Below are positions 10,733 to 22,565 of a DNA stretch of 64,000 nt, one piece after another (positions within the stretch are counted from its first letter, which is position 1; each line of letters starts with the position of its first letter). Origin of the DNA: Selaginella tamariscina (taxonomy: Eukaryota; Streptophyta; Lycopodiopsida; Selaginellales; Selaginellaceae); NCBI GenBank assembly GCA_003024785.1, contig PUQB01000420.1, forward strand, positions 158,403 to 222,402, given 5' to 3'. The notes below the pieces were generated by a model. That model did not search any database. It saw nothing but the letters and a program-made list of their open reading frames with translations, and was not told the DNA's origin. The position numbers and the translations under genes were made by a program.

Positions 10733-11660
10733 CATAAACCACAATGCAAACACAATCCATGATGTATCTCATGCACAAACAAACCCATTTGCAAATACCC
10801 ATGAGAAACGTGTTCAATTAAAGAATTTCATTCCATAACATAATCCAACATGAATCATATTAATGCAAACACACTAAGAGTACAAGTAACAGTCAATGAT
10901 GTACCCCACACAAAATTCCATAACAAACCATTTCCAAAGGCCATACTGAACATGTATAAGTTATCACACACAATCCACATTAAAAATTCCAAGTTGCAAT
11001 CCATAATGTGTGTCACACATTAGACATTTCAACCAACACAAACCACTATGCAAACACACTAAATAACAAGTACTAATTTGTGATGTATCCCATAGAGATC
11101 CCACAATAGACCGTTTGTAAATAGCCATAGGTAGTATGTGCAAATAATGAGTTCCATACCTTTGTAAATAGTCGTACGAATGTTATTGAGAACAATGATG
11201 CTAAGTATAACCCATGAGGTATCCCATGCACAAACAAACATGTTTGTAAACACCAATAAGAAATGTAACAATGTATTTCATTTCATAACATAATCCAACC
11301 TGAACCATATGCAAGCACACTAAGAATACAAATAACAATCCATGATGTCCCATAACAAACCATTTGCAAAGGGCCATATGGAGTGTGTGCAAGCTATCAC
11401 ACACAATTCACACACAATCCACATAGAAAGAAATTCCAAGTTGCAATCCATAACATGCACCACACATTAGACTTCCAACCGCTATGTAAACACATTAAAT
11501 TACAAGTACTAATCCATGACGTACCCCATAGAGATTCCACAATAGACCATTTTTAGATAGCCATAAGTAGCATGTGCAAACAGTGATTTCCATACCTTTG
11601 CAATCAATTGTAGGAATGTCATTGAGAACAACAATGCAAAGCATAACCCATGTGCAAGTC
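10733..11660. repeat. Tandem duplication, unit about 450 bp
   Basis: Two consecutive units share the same order of words: GTATC.CATGCACAAACAAAC (10,763 and 11,218), CATTTCATAACATAATCCAAC-like text, CCATAACAAACCATTT, TTCCAAGTTGCAATCCATAA, and CCCATAGAGAT.CCACAATAGACC (11,088 and 11,525). Spacings of equivalent points are about 435-455 bp. Long minus-strand frames at 11,059-11,724 follow the repeat and look like chance. Confidence 0.7.
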
Positions 11661-11668
11661 TAGTTTGT

Positions 11669-11817
11669 AGGAGGATGGAGGTGAAATTTTGTGATCTACT
11701 ATGATCTATGCGGCCATAAGACAAAATGTTCCAAATTATAACTATGAAGAATGCTGGTGGGAAATGCTTTTCCAGCCAAGCTAAAAAATTGTCAAGGTGG
11801 GACCAAATAAGTTTGTG
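11669..11817 (+). repeat. Dispersed repeat family E, copy 2
   Basis: The segment shares GATGGAGGTGAAATT, ATTATAACTATGAAGAATGCT and GGGAAATGCTTTTCCAG-like text with 27,678-27,790 in the same orientation. Its last 27 bases are an exact inverted match to 1,467-1,493 upstream of the CRN-like gene. Confidence 0.65.
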
Positions 11818-12112
11818 AGAGTGGTGAGCCTTAAGAGACTAAGGAAAAACAAGACTTGTTAAAGTGGGGTAATAAAAACACATATAACTAGTGTCAATCT
11901 TATATAGTAGAAACAAATAAACTAAGAATAGATATAGACCGCTGCCAATGTTACGTGTCCTCTTCAACACTCCCCCTCACCATTTTGTTTTTCTTTGAAT
12001 GCACACATTTGGAATAACTCCAAGTAAAGCTTGGTGAAGGTGGAATAAGTTTGGCTATAGTGACTTAGTAAATATGTCAGTTGTCATTATTAAAGTTGGA
12101 ATGTATATGCAC
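11818..12112. other. Non-coding flank of the candidate 15-kb element
   Basis: No gene is recognised. The text CTTCAACACTCCCCCTCACC near 11,965 resembles sequences commonly next to plant LTR retrotransposons, so this may be an old retroelement fragment. Confidence 0.3.
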
Positions 12113-12368
12113 GTTGTAACTAAAGTGGGCATGATACGTGAAAATGGGAATATAAAATAAATTACTAATTAATACTTAAGTTTTAATTATTAATTAATTA
12201 TTTAATTAATATATAATTAAGCCTTAAATATTAAAATTAATTAATTAATCCTTCAATAACCTTACTTAGTAAGGAATATTCCTAAAATATCTTAGAATAT
12301 TCATATTATTCTAAAAATAGTTTACAATAATGAAGAAATACTATCAAACATAATTACAAATGAAATTA
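12113..12368 (+). repeat. Candidate left terminal inverted repeat
   Basis: GTTGTAACTAAAGTGGGCAT and the next base form a 21-mer at 12,113-12,133 that matches the inverted 27,272-27,292 at 20 of 21 positions. The next roughly 230 AT-rich bases match the inverted block at 9,641-9,902. The HAD-like gene begins only about 80 bp inside it. No target-site duplication could be recognised. Confidence 0.5.
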
Positions 12369-12446
12369 TTTTCTTATCAACATGTTAATTTTTTTATAAA
12401 TACTTTTTTCCTATCATACAAAGAAATCTTCTTTTTTGTTTAATCA

Positions 12447-13573
12447 TCAACTCTCCGGATTAATCAAAATCATTTTGGTCAATATCTTGATGTTGTTGCC
12501 ACCACTTACACTCTCACGAATGCAATTGGGAGTTGCCATCCTTGTTAATACATAAGATGTGATAAGAGAAGGTCTGCATAAAGGCTCATCTAAAAACTGA
12601 CGTTCCTTAAGAATAATATTATAAAGCGCCCGGTTGCTATCCTTCATTTTATAAAATTCAATATCACGAGAAAGAAAAGCTTCAGGAAATGTATGATACG
12701 GTGGATACTGCTCACAAAAATTTTCGAGATTCTTCTTTCTGAGGCACGTATCCAAGTAGTTCACTAGCTCATCCATGATATCGGTATCAGAATATGGATC
12801 GAAAGTGATTGGATGAATACAAGCAATGTTTTGGTTGAGCATAGCCTTCTGAGGAGAGTCGTCTACTACTAACATCTGTGCGTTCTTCATTATCCTTAAG
12901 CGACTGATCTCCCCATGAGTCCCAATTATTCTTTCATTCTTGAAGAAGTATGGCTTGCTTTCCTTTCTTATATTGTGAAATTCGAGAGGTTTATAACATA
13001 TTCGCTGGTCAAAAATCCAATCTTTACGAATCACCTCTTCTGCAACACTACAATGTTTCTTAAGTAAATTCAACAGCGGTGTTAAGTTATGAATCTGCAT
13101 GCATGACCAAATCCCCACAAGCGCACCCATCTCCTTAAGCTTTTGAAAGAGACGATCCAACCCTGGACGAAAAATAATATCATATCGAAATTTACCATGA
13201 CAAGGAATGAAATCTCCTTGTTTGATTTCTTTTTTCTATCCTCGGGCCTTTGTCGATGAAGCAGAACACCATTGACATCCAACAACACAATATGGCCATG
13301 AGTAACATGAGATAGCGTTGCCTCTTGAATACTTTGCAAATCACTTGTTTGCTCCCTTTCACATTTATCCGTTGCCACTATCTCGTTGCCTATCCCTTCA
13401 TCATTTAATTGTACATCATCCTTACAAGATTCAGATATTGCATGCGCTGAAGAAATTGATTTCGGAACTGAAGCCAATAAAAATGATGATGAAGTGGCCC
13501 CCATGGTAACGATGTTTTGAGCTGCATTATTATCCATTTCCTGCATGAACTCTGTCATTCTGACATGTGGCAC
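12447..13573 (-). pseudogene. FCP1/NLI-like HAD phosphatase domain gene, one frameshift
   Basis: Read leftward from ATG at 13,573. Residues 1-95 are Ser/Glu-rich with no recognised domain. HAD motif I follows as LLDVNGVLLHR near residue 105; the second Asp of the usual DxDGT is Asn, as in a known plant subgroup written DLNG. An A-run near 13,230 causes a one-base shift. Homology continues in the other frame (FRPGLDRLFQKL, VGIWSCM) and in the 237-codon frame 12,447-13,160, with motif IV as VVDDSPQKAML. These motifs fit the FCP1/SCP-like fold, which removes phosphate from Ser/Thr in proteins such as the RNA polymerase II tail. The Asn may reduce or alter activity. It is the outermost gene on the left of the candidate 15-kb element. 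The break could be real or a homopolymer error. Confidence 0.65.
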
Positions 13574-13827
13574 AAGAAATTGTCGCCAAACCCCTCTCTT
13601 ACCTCATGCAATGCTGAAAATCCATGTTCTCAATTATTTCATTACATCTGCAAAATGATAATTAGCTGACCTTAAAATTATCAAGGTATATTATTTACCT
13701 TGTTAATGTGTGACCCATGTTTGAACTAAAAGCTTCATTAATCCTTGAGAATTTATTTTCTGTACAAATATAAAAGAAATATACAAAAATGCCTTATGTT
13801 ACACTCATTTACAACTATTCATCACTC
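13574..13827. other. AT-rich gap between two leftward genes
   Basis: No coding signal was seen. It separates the HAD-like start codon from the 3' end of the ParB/methylase-like gene, so both are read in the same direction. Confidence 0.5.
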
Positions 13828-16800
13828 TCAATTCATTAACAATTCTTCTTCGCTATTACCTTCTGAGTGAGGCGAAGAAGGTCTAAGCCGCTTGTGAGAT
13901 GGTTCAAGATCTTCTGCATCTTCTATTGATGTTTCCATGGGTCCTGGAGTGTGCGAATGTTCTGTACTCCTCGAGATAACTTCCGGTCTAATATCTGATT
14001 GAAGTTCGTTCTCAGACTCCGAGATTGAACCAGATTCACCTTCAGAGCTATCGCACTTATCTGGAGGGAACTTTCTCAAATACGCCTTTATGGATTCGTT
14101 GGGGTACTCAGTTGAGACCCAATCTATCCACTTGTTCAGGTCCTCAACCATGGTCTTATCCTTTTCAACGGCAAACACACATGTATGCCGAAGGTAACAC
14201 TCCTTCAAGACGGACCCCCTAGTGCAGTAGTCAAAAACCCACGCATCACTTGAGGACCCCTGATCAAGTTGACGATGCTCCGTGCCGCTTGACTTGTAAT
14301 GTTTGGATAACGTACATTGCCGAATACGTCACTCACCTATCGGTGTATCGGATGGAGGTTCAGGGCCGTTGGAGTGCAAACAGATGCCTGGCCAGTCATT
14401 TGGAAGCTTGAAATTGTTTGGCGCATTCCTAACAACCAAGTGAACAACGTATCAATGCACTTGGGATTAGCATCGTTCATATAAAATCCTGTCCAACGAT
14501 GTCTATTCTTCTTGGCGAAGGCGAAGGCAAAAGTATCGGTGACATGAGCAAGAATCAAGAAATAAATACCTGAAAAAGTAGGTATCAGTGAAGAGCGCAA
14601 GCATGAATTCAATAATAAATACCTTCTATGTATATGCTTGCACGGCTAAGTTTCTCCACCAGATCCTCTAGTGCCCTATCTGTCGAAAGATTTTTTGACA
14701 CCCGCCGATCCATCACGAACAATTGAAACGGTTTCCTACAAGCAGTGATGTTACCCCATAAAGGTCTCCGAATCTAACAACAAACATCTGTAGGGCTTGT
14801 CGTGATTCGTAGCATCCTCCTTTATAAGGTTCAATTCGGTTCTCCGCTGCTGAAGGACTGCCATAAGAGAAGGCGTCATCCCAATGTTCTCCTTTTTGGC
14901 GTTGGCGTGCAATAGATTCTTGCCCAGATCTTCCGATTGGTTCACCCATTCGACAAGCATATCATCGTTTCGTCACATGCAAATATTTGCTGACCTCTTC
15001 ATATGTTGAAGTCGAGGTCCAACCCAGTTTGTGGCAGTGTATTCCCAACCACTCCTTGAAATGCCTGACCGTCTTCAACTCCATTGCCTTGAGATGAAAA
15101 GGAGAGGTTGGGCTGCTGTTATTAATTTGTAGTTTGCCATCGATCACCAAATCAGCCAAGACTTCCATCTCCTCCATCGTTGTTCCATTTAAAGGCTTCA
15201 ACCATGTGAGCTTGAAATCGTTGTCTACATCCTTTGTAGATTGAACAGACTTAGCCTTCGGCGTCTTACTGGGTTTCTTTGCAGACTTTTCTGAGGGCTC
15301 CCTTCACTTGTCTGCTTCTTCTTCAGTGTTCCTTTTGAAAAGGATTCCATAATCCCCAACCATTTGGCAAAGATCCTATCTTCGGGCAAGAAATCAACAT
15401 CATCAGAAAGGATGTTTCCTTCCCGCCCACCTGGGCAAAATCAACTGCTGCAATTTCTTCAACTCTCTGAGGAAAAAGACAGATTAATATACCGGCGAGA
15501 TAAATCCCGCCCAAACAATTTGCTTACCCGGTATTCCGCAGATTGTGTATTCCCTGCGGTAGCTCTTTGTGGTCGCTGAAGAGATTCCCACACGGCTCGC
15601 GTGTGTTTAAACTTCTCCCATATTTTGCTGTTGTAGTGGTTGGTGTCGGCAGCGTCCCATTCCGCCGATAACTTATGGTACTGCTCGATTGTGAGATTCG
15701 GCTTAGCTAAAAACGCCGATCTTTTTGTCAGCTTCTCACGGGTATGCTCGGAAAGTTTTGTTGCCATCGTTCCTTTGTTGTGTTCTCGAGAAGTCGTTGG
15801 GCTGCCGTTATTGTGTGCTGGCCACTAATGATGTAGTACTTGATAGATTTTTATTCTCCGTCTGAATCTTCATGAGTTGTTCTGGTGTTGTGATCCAGAC
15901 TTTGTCAGCGCCCTTCCTTCTTTCATAGTATGGACACAAAACAGCATTATGTGGAACGGTATAAGAATTGTCGTCCTTCATCTTCTCCATGAGCTCAGCT
16001 ACACGTTCCTGGTTGAGTGGCCTGTAATTGAAGTTTGGGTTGACGCTGCAATATTTAACCCTACAAGGATAAATCTTATCATCCAACATCATTTCCTTGT
16101 GACTTATTGCAGCATGAGATGCCACAGGTGCAGCTGACAAAACGATTGATGATTTTCTTTTGCGATCCGAATCAACATGTGTGATCCCCGATGCAGCTGT
16201 TCTAGTGTTCTCGGCACACTCTTCCAGCTCCCGAAAGCTTCCTAAGCAAATTGAACGTGATCTGTAGAGAACCTGAGACCGAGCCACCCTCTCAATCTCC
16301 TTATGATGTCGCTGTGTTCTTCTTCAATGTGAAGAGGGAAGATTGCTCCACTTGCTGATTTTCTGTATTGTGAAGCAATATCTCCTGACAATACACCTAC
16401 TCGATGAGTCTGAAGATCTTCGAAGTAGACATCCAGATGGATCCCCTCCATAGATGGGCTTTCGTTGAGTTGAAGAAGAACTCCAAGGTCAACATCATTA
16501 GTGAACACGTGAACGTCATTATCCACAAGTCGACAAAACCACCCGAAATTAATGTTGTAACTGACGACCTCTGGATCCGAGAACGTGACATTGGATGGAA
16601 CAAGGCATATGTGTCGAGCATCGTCCAATCTGGGTTCGCAGCCTGCTTTCGGGTGCTTGACTAGCGAATCACTTTCCATTGTTTTGCTTGTCCATGAGAT
16701 GTGACAGAGGTTAATTTGACAGCAACCATGGTTGCTCCAATGCGCTTCCCATTTATCTTAAAATATGGCCAAGTTGATTCCAGAATCCCCCTGCCCATCT

Positions 16801-16964
16801 CTTCTCCTGCTCTTGTCTTTAATGTCACCTCAATTCCACATCTGAATACAAAAATGATTAGTTCAAGTATCCGAGTATAACAGATTTTATTTTAATTCTT
16901 ACCCAGAATTTGACGACGACTCCATACTAATGACTCGATCTCCTTGTTTGATCAAATCGTCCTT
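13828..16964 (-). pseudogene. Multi-exon gene with ParB-like and DNA-methylase-like segments
   Basis: Leftward gene; frames join in this order. Exon 16,964-16,903 (KDDLIKQGDRVIS) is spliced over a 61-bp GT/AG intron to an exon from 16,841 (GCGIEVTLKTRAGEEMGRG). Then come the frames at 16,679-16,242 and 16,287-15,808. The latter has YRPLNQERVAELMEKM, and a shifted frame near 15,825 has ISGQHTITAAQRLL; together these resemble a ParB-type nuclease domain. Next are 15,767-15,459 (LTIEQYHKLSAEW), 15,300-14,962 and 14,960-14,640, then a Ser/Glu-rich tail ending at 13,828. The segment GSVLKECYLRHTCVFAVEKD near 14,200 resembles the G-x-G-S and acidic beta-2 region of N6-adenine DNA methylases. A clear catalytic DPPY-type tetrapeptide was not found. 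ParB-methylase pairings are known from phages and mobile elements. Several single-base shifts break it. Domain calls are by eye and tentative. Confidence 0.45.
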
Positions 16965-17067
16965 CTGCAAAATAATACACTATGAATATAAATCATATAA
17001 AAACGCACACACACTTGTATAAACCCGAATATACAAAAATAATACACAGAGAGAAGTAGACGTAATT

Positions 17068-17154
17068 AACTGTCCGAAGCTCACATTTGTGCTAGTGCAA
17101 AAGAAAGATAACATTTCGTTTTAGAACCACCACAAATGTGAGCTCTGGACAGTT
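17068..17154. repeat. Short hairpin with 24-nt arms
   Basis: Arms 17,068-17,091 and 17,131-17,154 are complementary at 22 of 24 positions and are separated by 39 bases. It lies between the first recognised exon of the ParB/methylase-like gene and palindrome array 1. It may be a MITE-like foldback, a small-RNA precursor or simply an intron foldback. Confidence 0.7.
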
Positions 17155-17264
17155 TTACATAGATTCCTAGCTTTTACTCGAAATATTATGATAAGATGAT
17201 AAAAGTAAATAAAATGAGATATGCAACTTATATATACTAATACACATATATATTCACATGGAAG

Positions 17265-19165
17265 GTGCGGCGGGATTAATCTCGCCACCCCTTCAATGCC
17301 TCCTGAAAGAGTGGGCGGGATTAATCTCGCCACCTTTCTGGAGGCCTTGAACGGGAGTGCGGAATTAATCTTGCCACCCTTCTCGGTCTCAGAGAGAACT
17401 GGGCAGGATTTATTTCTCACACCCCTTCAGTGACTCCAGAAAGGAGGCGGGATTAATCTCGCCCACCATGTAAGGGATGGTTAAATGAATTTCCCCACCC
17501 TTCCCATTCTCTCCATTGGTATGTTGTAAACCTTCTACGTCTCAGACAGAAACGTTTGGGATTGGTCCGACTCACCAATGGAGAAAAAAGGAAGGGTGGC
17601 GGGATTCATTCCTCCAACAGGCATTGAAGACTCGGCGGGATTAATCCCGCCGCCCAGGGCCTTCACTCGGTCCCTATGCGGCGGGATTAATCCCGCCGGA
17701 CGCCAATTCCCTGCGCGGAATCGGGCGGGATTAATCCCGCCGCCTAGGCACTTCAGGCAGGCCAATGGCGGCGGGATAATCCCGCCCGATTCCGCGCAGG
17801 GCATGCGTCCGGCGGGATTAATCCCGCCTCCCAGGCCCTTCACTCGGGCCTTAGTCGGCGGGATTAATCCCGCCGAACGCCAATGCCCTGTGCAAATCTT
17901 GCGGGATTAATCCCGCCGCCTAGGCCCTTCAGGCAGGCCAATGGCGGCGGGATAAATCCCGCCCGATTCCGCAGGGCATGCGTACGCGGCGGATTAATCC
18001 CGCCCAGGCCCTTCACTCGGGCCATCGGCGGGATTAATCCCGCCGAGCCAATGCCTGGCCGCGGATTAATCCCGCCGCCTAGGCCCTTCAGGCAGGCCAA
18101 TGGCGGCGGGATAAATCCCGCCCGATTCCCGCAGGGCATGCGTACGCGGCGGGATTAATCCGCCGCCAGGCCCTTCACTTCGGCCAGGCGGGGATTAATC
18201 CCGCACGCCAATGCCCTGGCGAGCGGGATTAATCCCGCGCCTAGGCCCTTCAGGCGGGCCAATGGCGGCGGGATAATCCCGCCCGATTCCGCGCAGGGCA
18301 TGTGTAGCGGCGGATTAATCCCGCCGCCAGCCCTTCACTTCGGCCGTAAGTGGCGGGATTAATCCGCTGGACGCCACCTTTCTCGTTCTCAGAGAGAATT
18401 GGGCAGGATTTATTTCTCCACCCCTTCAGGGGCTCCGAAAAGGCGACGGGATTAATCCGCCCACCATGTAAGGGATGGTGAAATAATCCCACCACCCTTC
18501 TCAATTCCCTCCATTGGTATTTTGTAAACCTTCTCCGTCCAGCAGAGTTAGTCGGGATTGATTCACATACCAATGGAGGAAAAAAGAAGGGTGGCGGGAT
18601 TAATCCCGCCACCGGGCAATGAAGGTCGGAGAGATTAATCCCGCCGCCCTCTCGTAAATCATGCGCTCACACATATATATTGGCTGCGGCATTTGAACAG
18701 GGATGGGTGGGGGCGGGATTAATCCCGCCGCTTAATATCTTGCGGAAGTGCCTGAGCGGCGGGATTAATCCGCCGCCCTCCGCGAAGGGCATGAGCGTGG
18801 GGCGGGATTAATCCCGCCGTTCATGTCCTGCGTGAATTCCCTGTCCATTAGGGCCTTCACACAGGCCATTGTCGGCGAGATAAATCACGCCGCATTCCGC
18901 GCAGGGCATGGGTGAGTGGCGGGATTAATCCCGCCGCCGAGGCCCCTCACGCAAGCCATGGGCGGCGGGATTAATCCCGCCGCTCTTCGGTTTGTCTAGA
19001 GCGGCGGGATTAATCCTGCCGCCCATAGCTTGCGTGAAGGGCCTCGGCGGCGGGATTAATCCCGCCGCCATGGCCCCAACCCTATAGCGACGGGATTAAT
19101 CCGCCGCCGAGGCCATAAACCTATAGCGGCGGGATTAATCCTGCCGCTCGAGGGCTTAGCGTGTG
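17265..19165. repeat. Palindrome array 1 (GGCGGGATTAATCCCGCC, about 35 copies)
   Basis: The 18-bp perfect palindrome or a near-variant recurs every 35-60 bp. At least 15 copies keep GGGATTAATCCC exactly; others have GGGATAATCCC, GGGATAAATCCC, or changes such as CTCGCC and CCTGCC. Spacers repeat too: AGGCCCTTCAGGCAGGCCAA recurs near 17,920, 18,080 and 18,240, giving a higher-order unit of about 160-175 bp. Several spacers occur in both orientations (for example 17,697-17,728 against 17,783-17,813), so the array is hyper-palindromic. It stands about 300 bp upstream of the first recognised exon of the leftward gene. Similar arrays in En/Spm and other transposons are transposase-binding subterminal repeats; that function here is inference. 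Confidence 0.9.
17378..18605. repeat. 1-kb duplicated segment within array 1
   Basis: About 220 bp at 17,378-17,600 recur at 18,392-18,605. Shared text includes GGGCAGGATTTATTTCTC, CCACCATGTAAGGGATGGT, CCATTGGTAT.TTGTAAACC and GTGGCGGGATT. Each copy holds a foldback with ends CCATTGGT and ACCAATGG. The array therefore grew by segment duplication as well as by short tandem copying. Confidence 0.75.
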
Positions 19166-19189
19166 TGCGAGAGATTAATTAAATAAAAA

Positions 19190-19219
19190 AATTATACAGA
19201 TAAAACACACACATATATA

Positions 19220-19284
<65 letters not shown>

Positions 19285-20252
19285 GTATGTATAGGATGTA
19301 CGTGTGTGTGCAAGAGATAGATAAATAAATAAAATTATACAGTACTGGTACACATAATATATGTGTGTACATGTATATCGTGTGTATGCGTGTGAGCGAA
19401 ACAAATAAAATCATACAGATAAACAAACACACACACACATATATATACACAAGAGTGTGCGTGTGTGTGCGAAGATAAAACTAATAAATAAATAAAATTA
19501 TACAGATAAACACACACATATATATGTGTGTATATAAATATATACCCATAGAGAGAGAGAGTCTGTGAATATATAAGCATATATATAAACTAGTGTTGCA
19601 TACTATTTGTTAATATGCATTGATTATATATATGTAAAGCAGTGTGCGTGTGTGTGGGAGATAGATCAATAAAAAAAATTATATAGATACTGGTACACAT
19701 AATATATATGTATATATGTATATAGGTATATATATGTGTATATGTATATTGTGTGTATGCGTGTGTGAGCGAAACAAATAAAATCATACAGATAAACAAA
19801 CACACACACACACATATATATACACAGGAGTGTGCGTGTGTGTGCAAGAGATAAAACTAATAAATAAATAAAATTATACAGATAAACACACATATATATG
19901 TGTGTATTTAGATATATAACCCATATGAATATATAAGCTATATATAAACTAGTGTGTATACTATTTTTAATATGCATTGTTATATTATATATATATGTAA
20001 AGCAGTGTGCGTGTGTGTGGAAGAGATAGATCAATAAAAAAAATTTATACATAATATATGTATGTATATATGTATATAGGTATATATATATGTGTATATG
20101 TATATACGTGTGTATGCGTGTGTGAGCGAAACAAATAAAAATCATACAGATAAACAAACACACACCACACACACATATATATACACAGGAGTGTGCGTGT
20201 GTGGCGAGAGATAGATCAATATAATAAATTATACGCACACTCCTATACATAT

Positions 20253-20305
<53 letters not shown>

Positions 20306-20310
20306 TCTCA
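19190..20310. repeat. Microsatellites and three tandem units of about 365 bp
   Basis: The stretch has a long TA run (19,224-19,272), TATG and CA/TG runs, and a final CA run (20,265-20,302). On a larger scale the block GAGCGAAACAAATAAAAT recurs near 19,393, 19,768 and 20,124, with matching flanks AGTGTGCGTGTGTG and AAAATTATACAGATAAACAC. The result is about three tandem units with a 357-375 bp period. Confidence 0.85.
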
Positions 20311-20689
20311 CCTGTGTGCACAGCCGTCGCCGCCGATTTCACAGCCGCCGCCTCTTGAAACCCTAAGAATAACCTAAACCTAAAGGAATTAAATATATAT
20401 ATTAACCCTAAGAATATTCCTTCTGAGAATATACTTAAACCCTAAAAAGAATAAAATATATATTCGCCCTAAACGAAATTCTTTCATTATATTATTAGCG
20501 CGTGCGTGTGCGTGGGTGTATCACATACACCCCAAAAATATAAATCATGCAGGGATTTACATGTGTGTCCATGAGAGTGTTAAAGTTTCATGTGTATCAA
20601 TACATACATACACATTGCATATATTAATACCATAATATACATACACACGTGTATACACAAAGACATACATACATATTACATGGGTTTAG

Positions 20690-21255
20690 GGTTTAGGGTT
20701 TAGGGTTTTGGATTTAGGATGGATCATGCATGGTGTGTATGTATGAGAGAAGAGAGTGTTGAAAAATTATTTTTGTACACATTGCATTATTAGTACACAT
20801 ATATACTTATACATATTATACACAGATATACATACATAGTATATGAGAGAAGAGAGACAGTACATATTATGGATCATACATGGTGTGTATTATACACACA
20901 GACATACATACATATTAGTACATAATATTAAAGAGACCGAGTACATATTATAGATCATGCATGGTGTGTATGTTTGAGAGAAGAGACAATACATATTAAC
21001 ATGGATCATGCATGATGTGTATGTATGAGAGAAGATAGAAAGTACACATATATACATATAGAGTACACATATATACATACACACGTGTATACACACAGAC
21101 ATACATACATATTACATGAGTAAATTCATTGTGTTACATATTAGGGTTTAGGGTTTAGGGTTTAGGATGGATCATGCATTGTGTGAAGAGAGAGTGTTGA
21201 AAAATTATTTTGTACACACATGTATACACAGGGTTTAGGGTTTAGGGTTAGGGTT
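20690..21255. repeat. Interstitial telomere-like TTTAGGG repeats and linked repeats
   Basis: Runs of TTTAGGG lie at about 20,685-20,712, 21,143-21,165 and 21,231-21,252. Each is near GGATCATGCATGGTGTGTATG and TATGAGAGAAGAGA blocks, so the unit is a mixed repeat containing short telomere-type tracts. TTTAGGG is the standard telomere unit of most plants. The tracts are only 3-4 units long and internal, so no telomere is implied. Confidence 0.75.
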
Positions 21256-22565
21256 GCTCCCAACAAGCTTAATATAATATTACACATGTAAATTCAATGT
21301 GTTACATACACCAGATTGAGTACATATATCATACATGCGTTGAACATGATGTTTTCAATAAAGAAGTAACATATTTCTTCAGTTTGGTTTAGGGTTTGCA
21401 TGTGTGTGCATATGTGTTTTTGTAAGTTCGTTGTAAATTTTGATTGTGTTTATATATGTGTGCAAAACAAACATTGAATAATTAAGAAAATATATAATAA
21501 ACACACTATGAACATATTTTAAATTATACATAATAATATATGATTTTATCTAATATATAGCCATATATAATTTAATAATAATATATTAATTTAATATTGA
21601 TAAAAAGGTTAACATTGAAACATTCTTGAAATAATAAGAAATTAATGAGAAAATCTCATTAATATATACAAATGTAAATTAAGTACTCAAATAATTAACT
21701 AAATTATCGTAATCATGTTTAATATTGGAATATTCTGGAATAAGAAAATAATAAAGAATATCCCATTAATATAAAGAAGATTACTCAAGTAATTAAGGAA
21801 ATGATATTAATATACACACTATGAACATATTTTAAATTATACATATAATCATTTATCTAATATATAGTCATATAAGTTTTAATAATAATATTAATTTAAT
21901 ATTGATAATAAGGTTTAACACAGGAATATTCTTGAAATAATAACAAATTAATTGAGAAAATCCATTAATATATACAAATGTAGAATAATTACTGCAATAA
22001 TAAGAACAAGACTAATTTAATTATGAAATCAGGTTTAATATTAGAATATTCTTTAAATATTAATAAAATAATAAAGAATATCCCATTGATACTAGAAATG
22101 AAAACTAAATACTCGAGTAATTAAGAAATAATAATAATAAAGACTATGAATATATTTTAAATGATACATAATAATTATTAATTTATTTATTGTATAAGTA
22201 TATTTATATATATATATAATATAAATATACTTGAATACTAAGAATGTAGAATATAGTCTAAAATTTCGTAATATTAAACAGCTTGAATCACTTGAATAAC
22301 ATTAAATGCAATTTTAAATACTCATTGGAACTGGAGAGTATATATGTCAGAGTGTCGGATTGTGTCAACTCATCTTAAATTTTTTTTCTGTTTCTTTTAA
22401 AAAATTTGAATTTCTGACATATGTATTGTCGGTTGACATGTAAATTGAAAATGTATTTAATTCTCACTCAAATTCAGATCTGGTTCTTTCTCCGCAAGGG
22501 TTTCTTCATTTCTGTATTTTTTCACTCTTTAGATCTTCTTTTTTCTTCATAGTGATTTATTTCAG
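21256..22565. repeat. AT-rich spacer with three repeated blocks
   Basis: No coding signal. Blocks of 200-300 bp repeat at about 21,480, 21,790 and 22,130, sharing CACTATGAACATATTTTAAA, TTATACATAATAAT, GGAATATTCT.GAAATAA and AAGAATATCCCATT. The part near 22,380-22,565 is pyrimidine-rich and leads to a candidate splice acceptor, so it may be 5' untranslated or intron sequence of the next gene. Confidence 0.5.

Noticed and set aside
11059..11724. Small minus-strand genes in the tandem duplication
   Set aside because: Frames are unlike each other although the DNA units are alike, and have no recognised motif.
17535..18158. Open frames on both strands encoding GLIPP/GGINPA repeats
   Set aside because: They arise because the palindromic array reads open in several frames on both strands. 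The peptides mirror each other and there is no start context or splice logic.
17265..19165. Possible CRISPR array
   Set aside because: The repeat is a short degenerate palindrome, spacers are themselves repeated and inverted, lengths vary, no cas genes are present and the DNA is eukaryotic.
19175..20298. Minus-strand frames rich in Ile-Tyr and His-Thr (up to 210 codons)
   Set aside because: Direct translation of TA and CA microsatellites; no non-repeat sequence supports coding.
20690..21255. Chromosome end
   Set aside because: TTTAGGG tracts are 3-4 units long, internal, and part of a mixed repeat; ordinary sequence continues on both sides.
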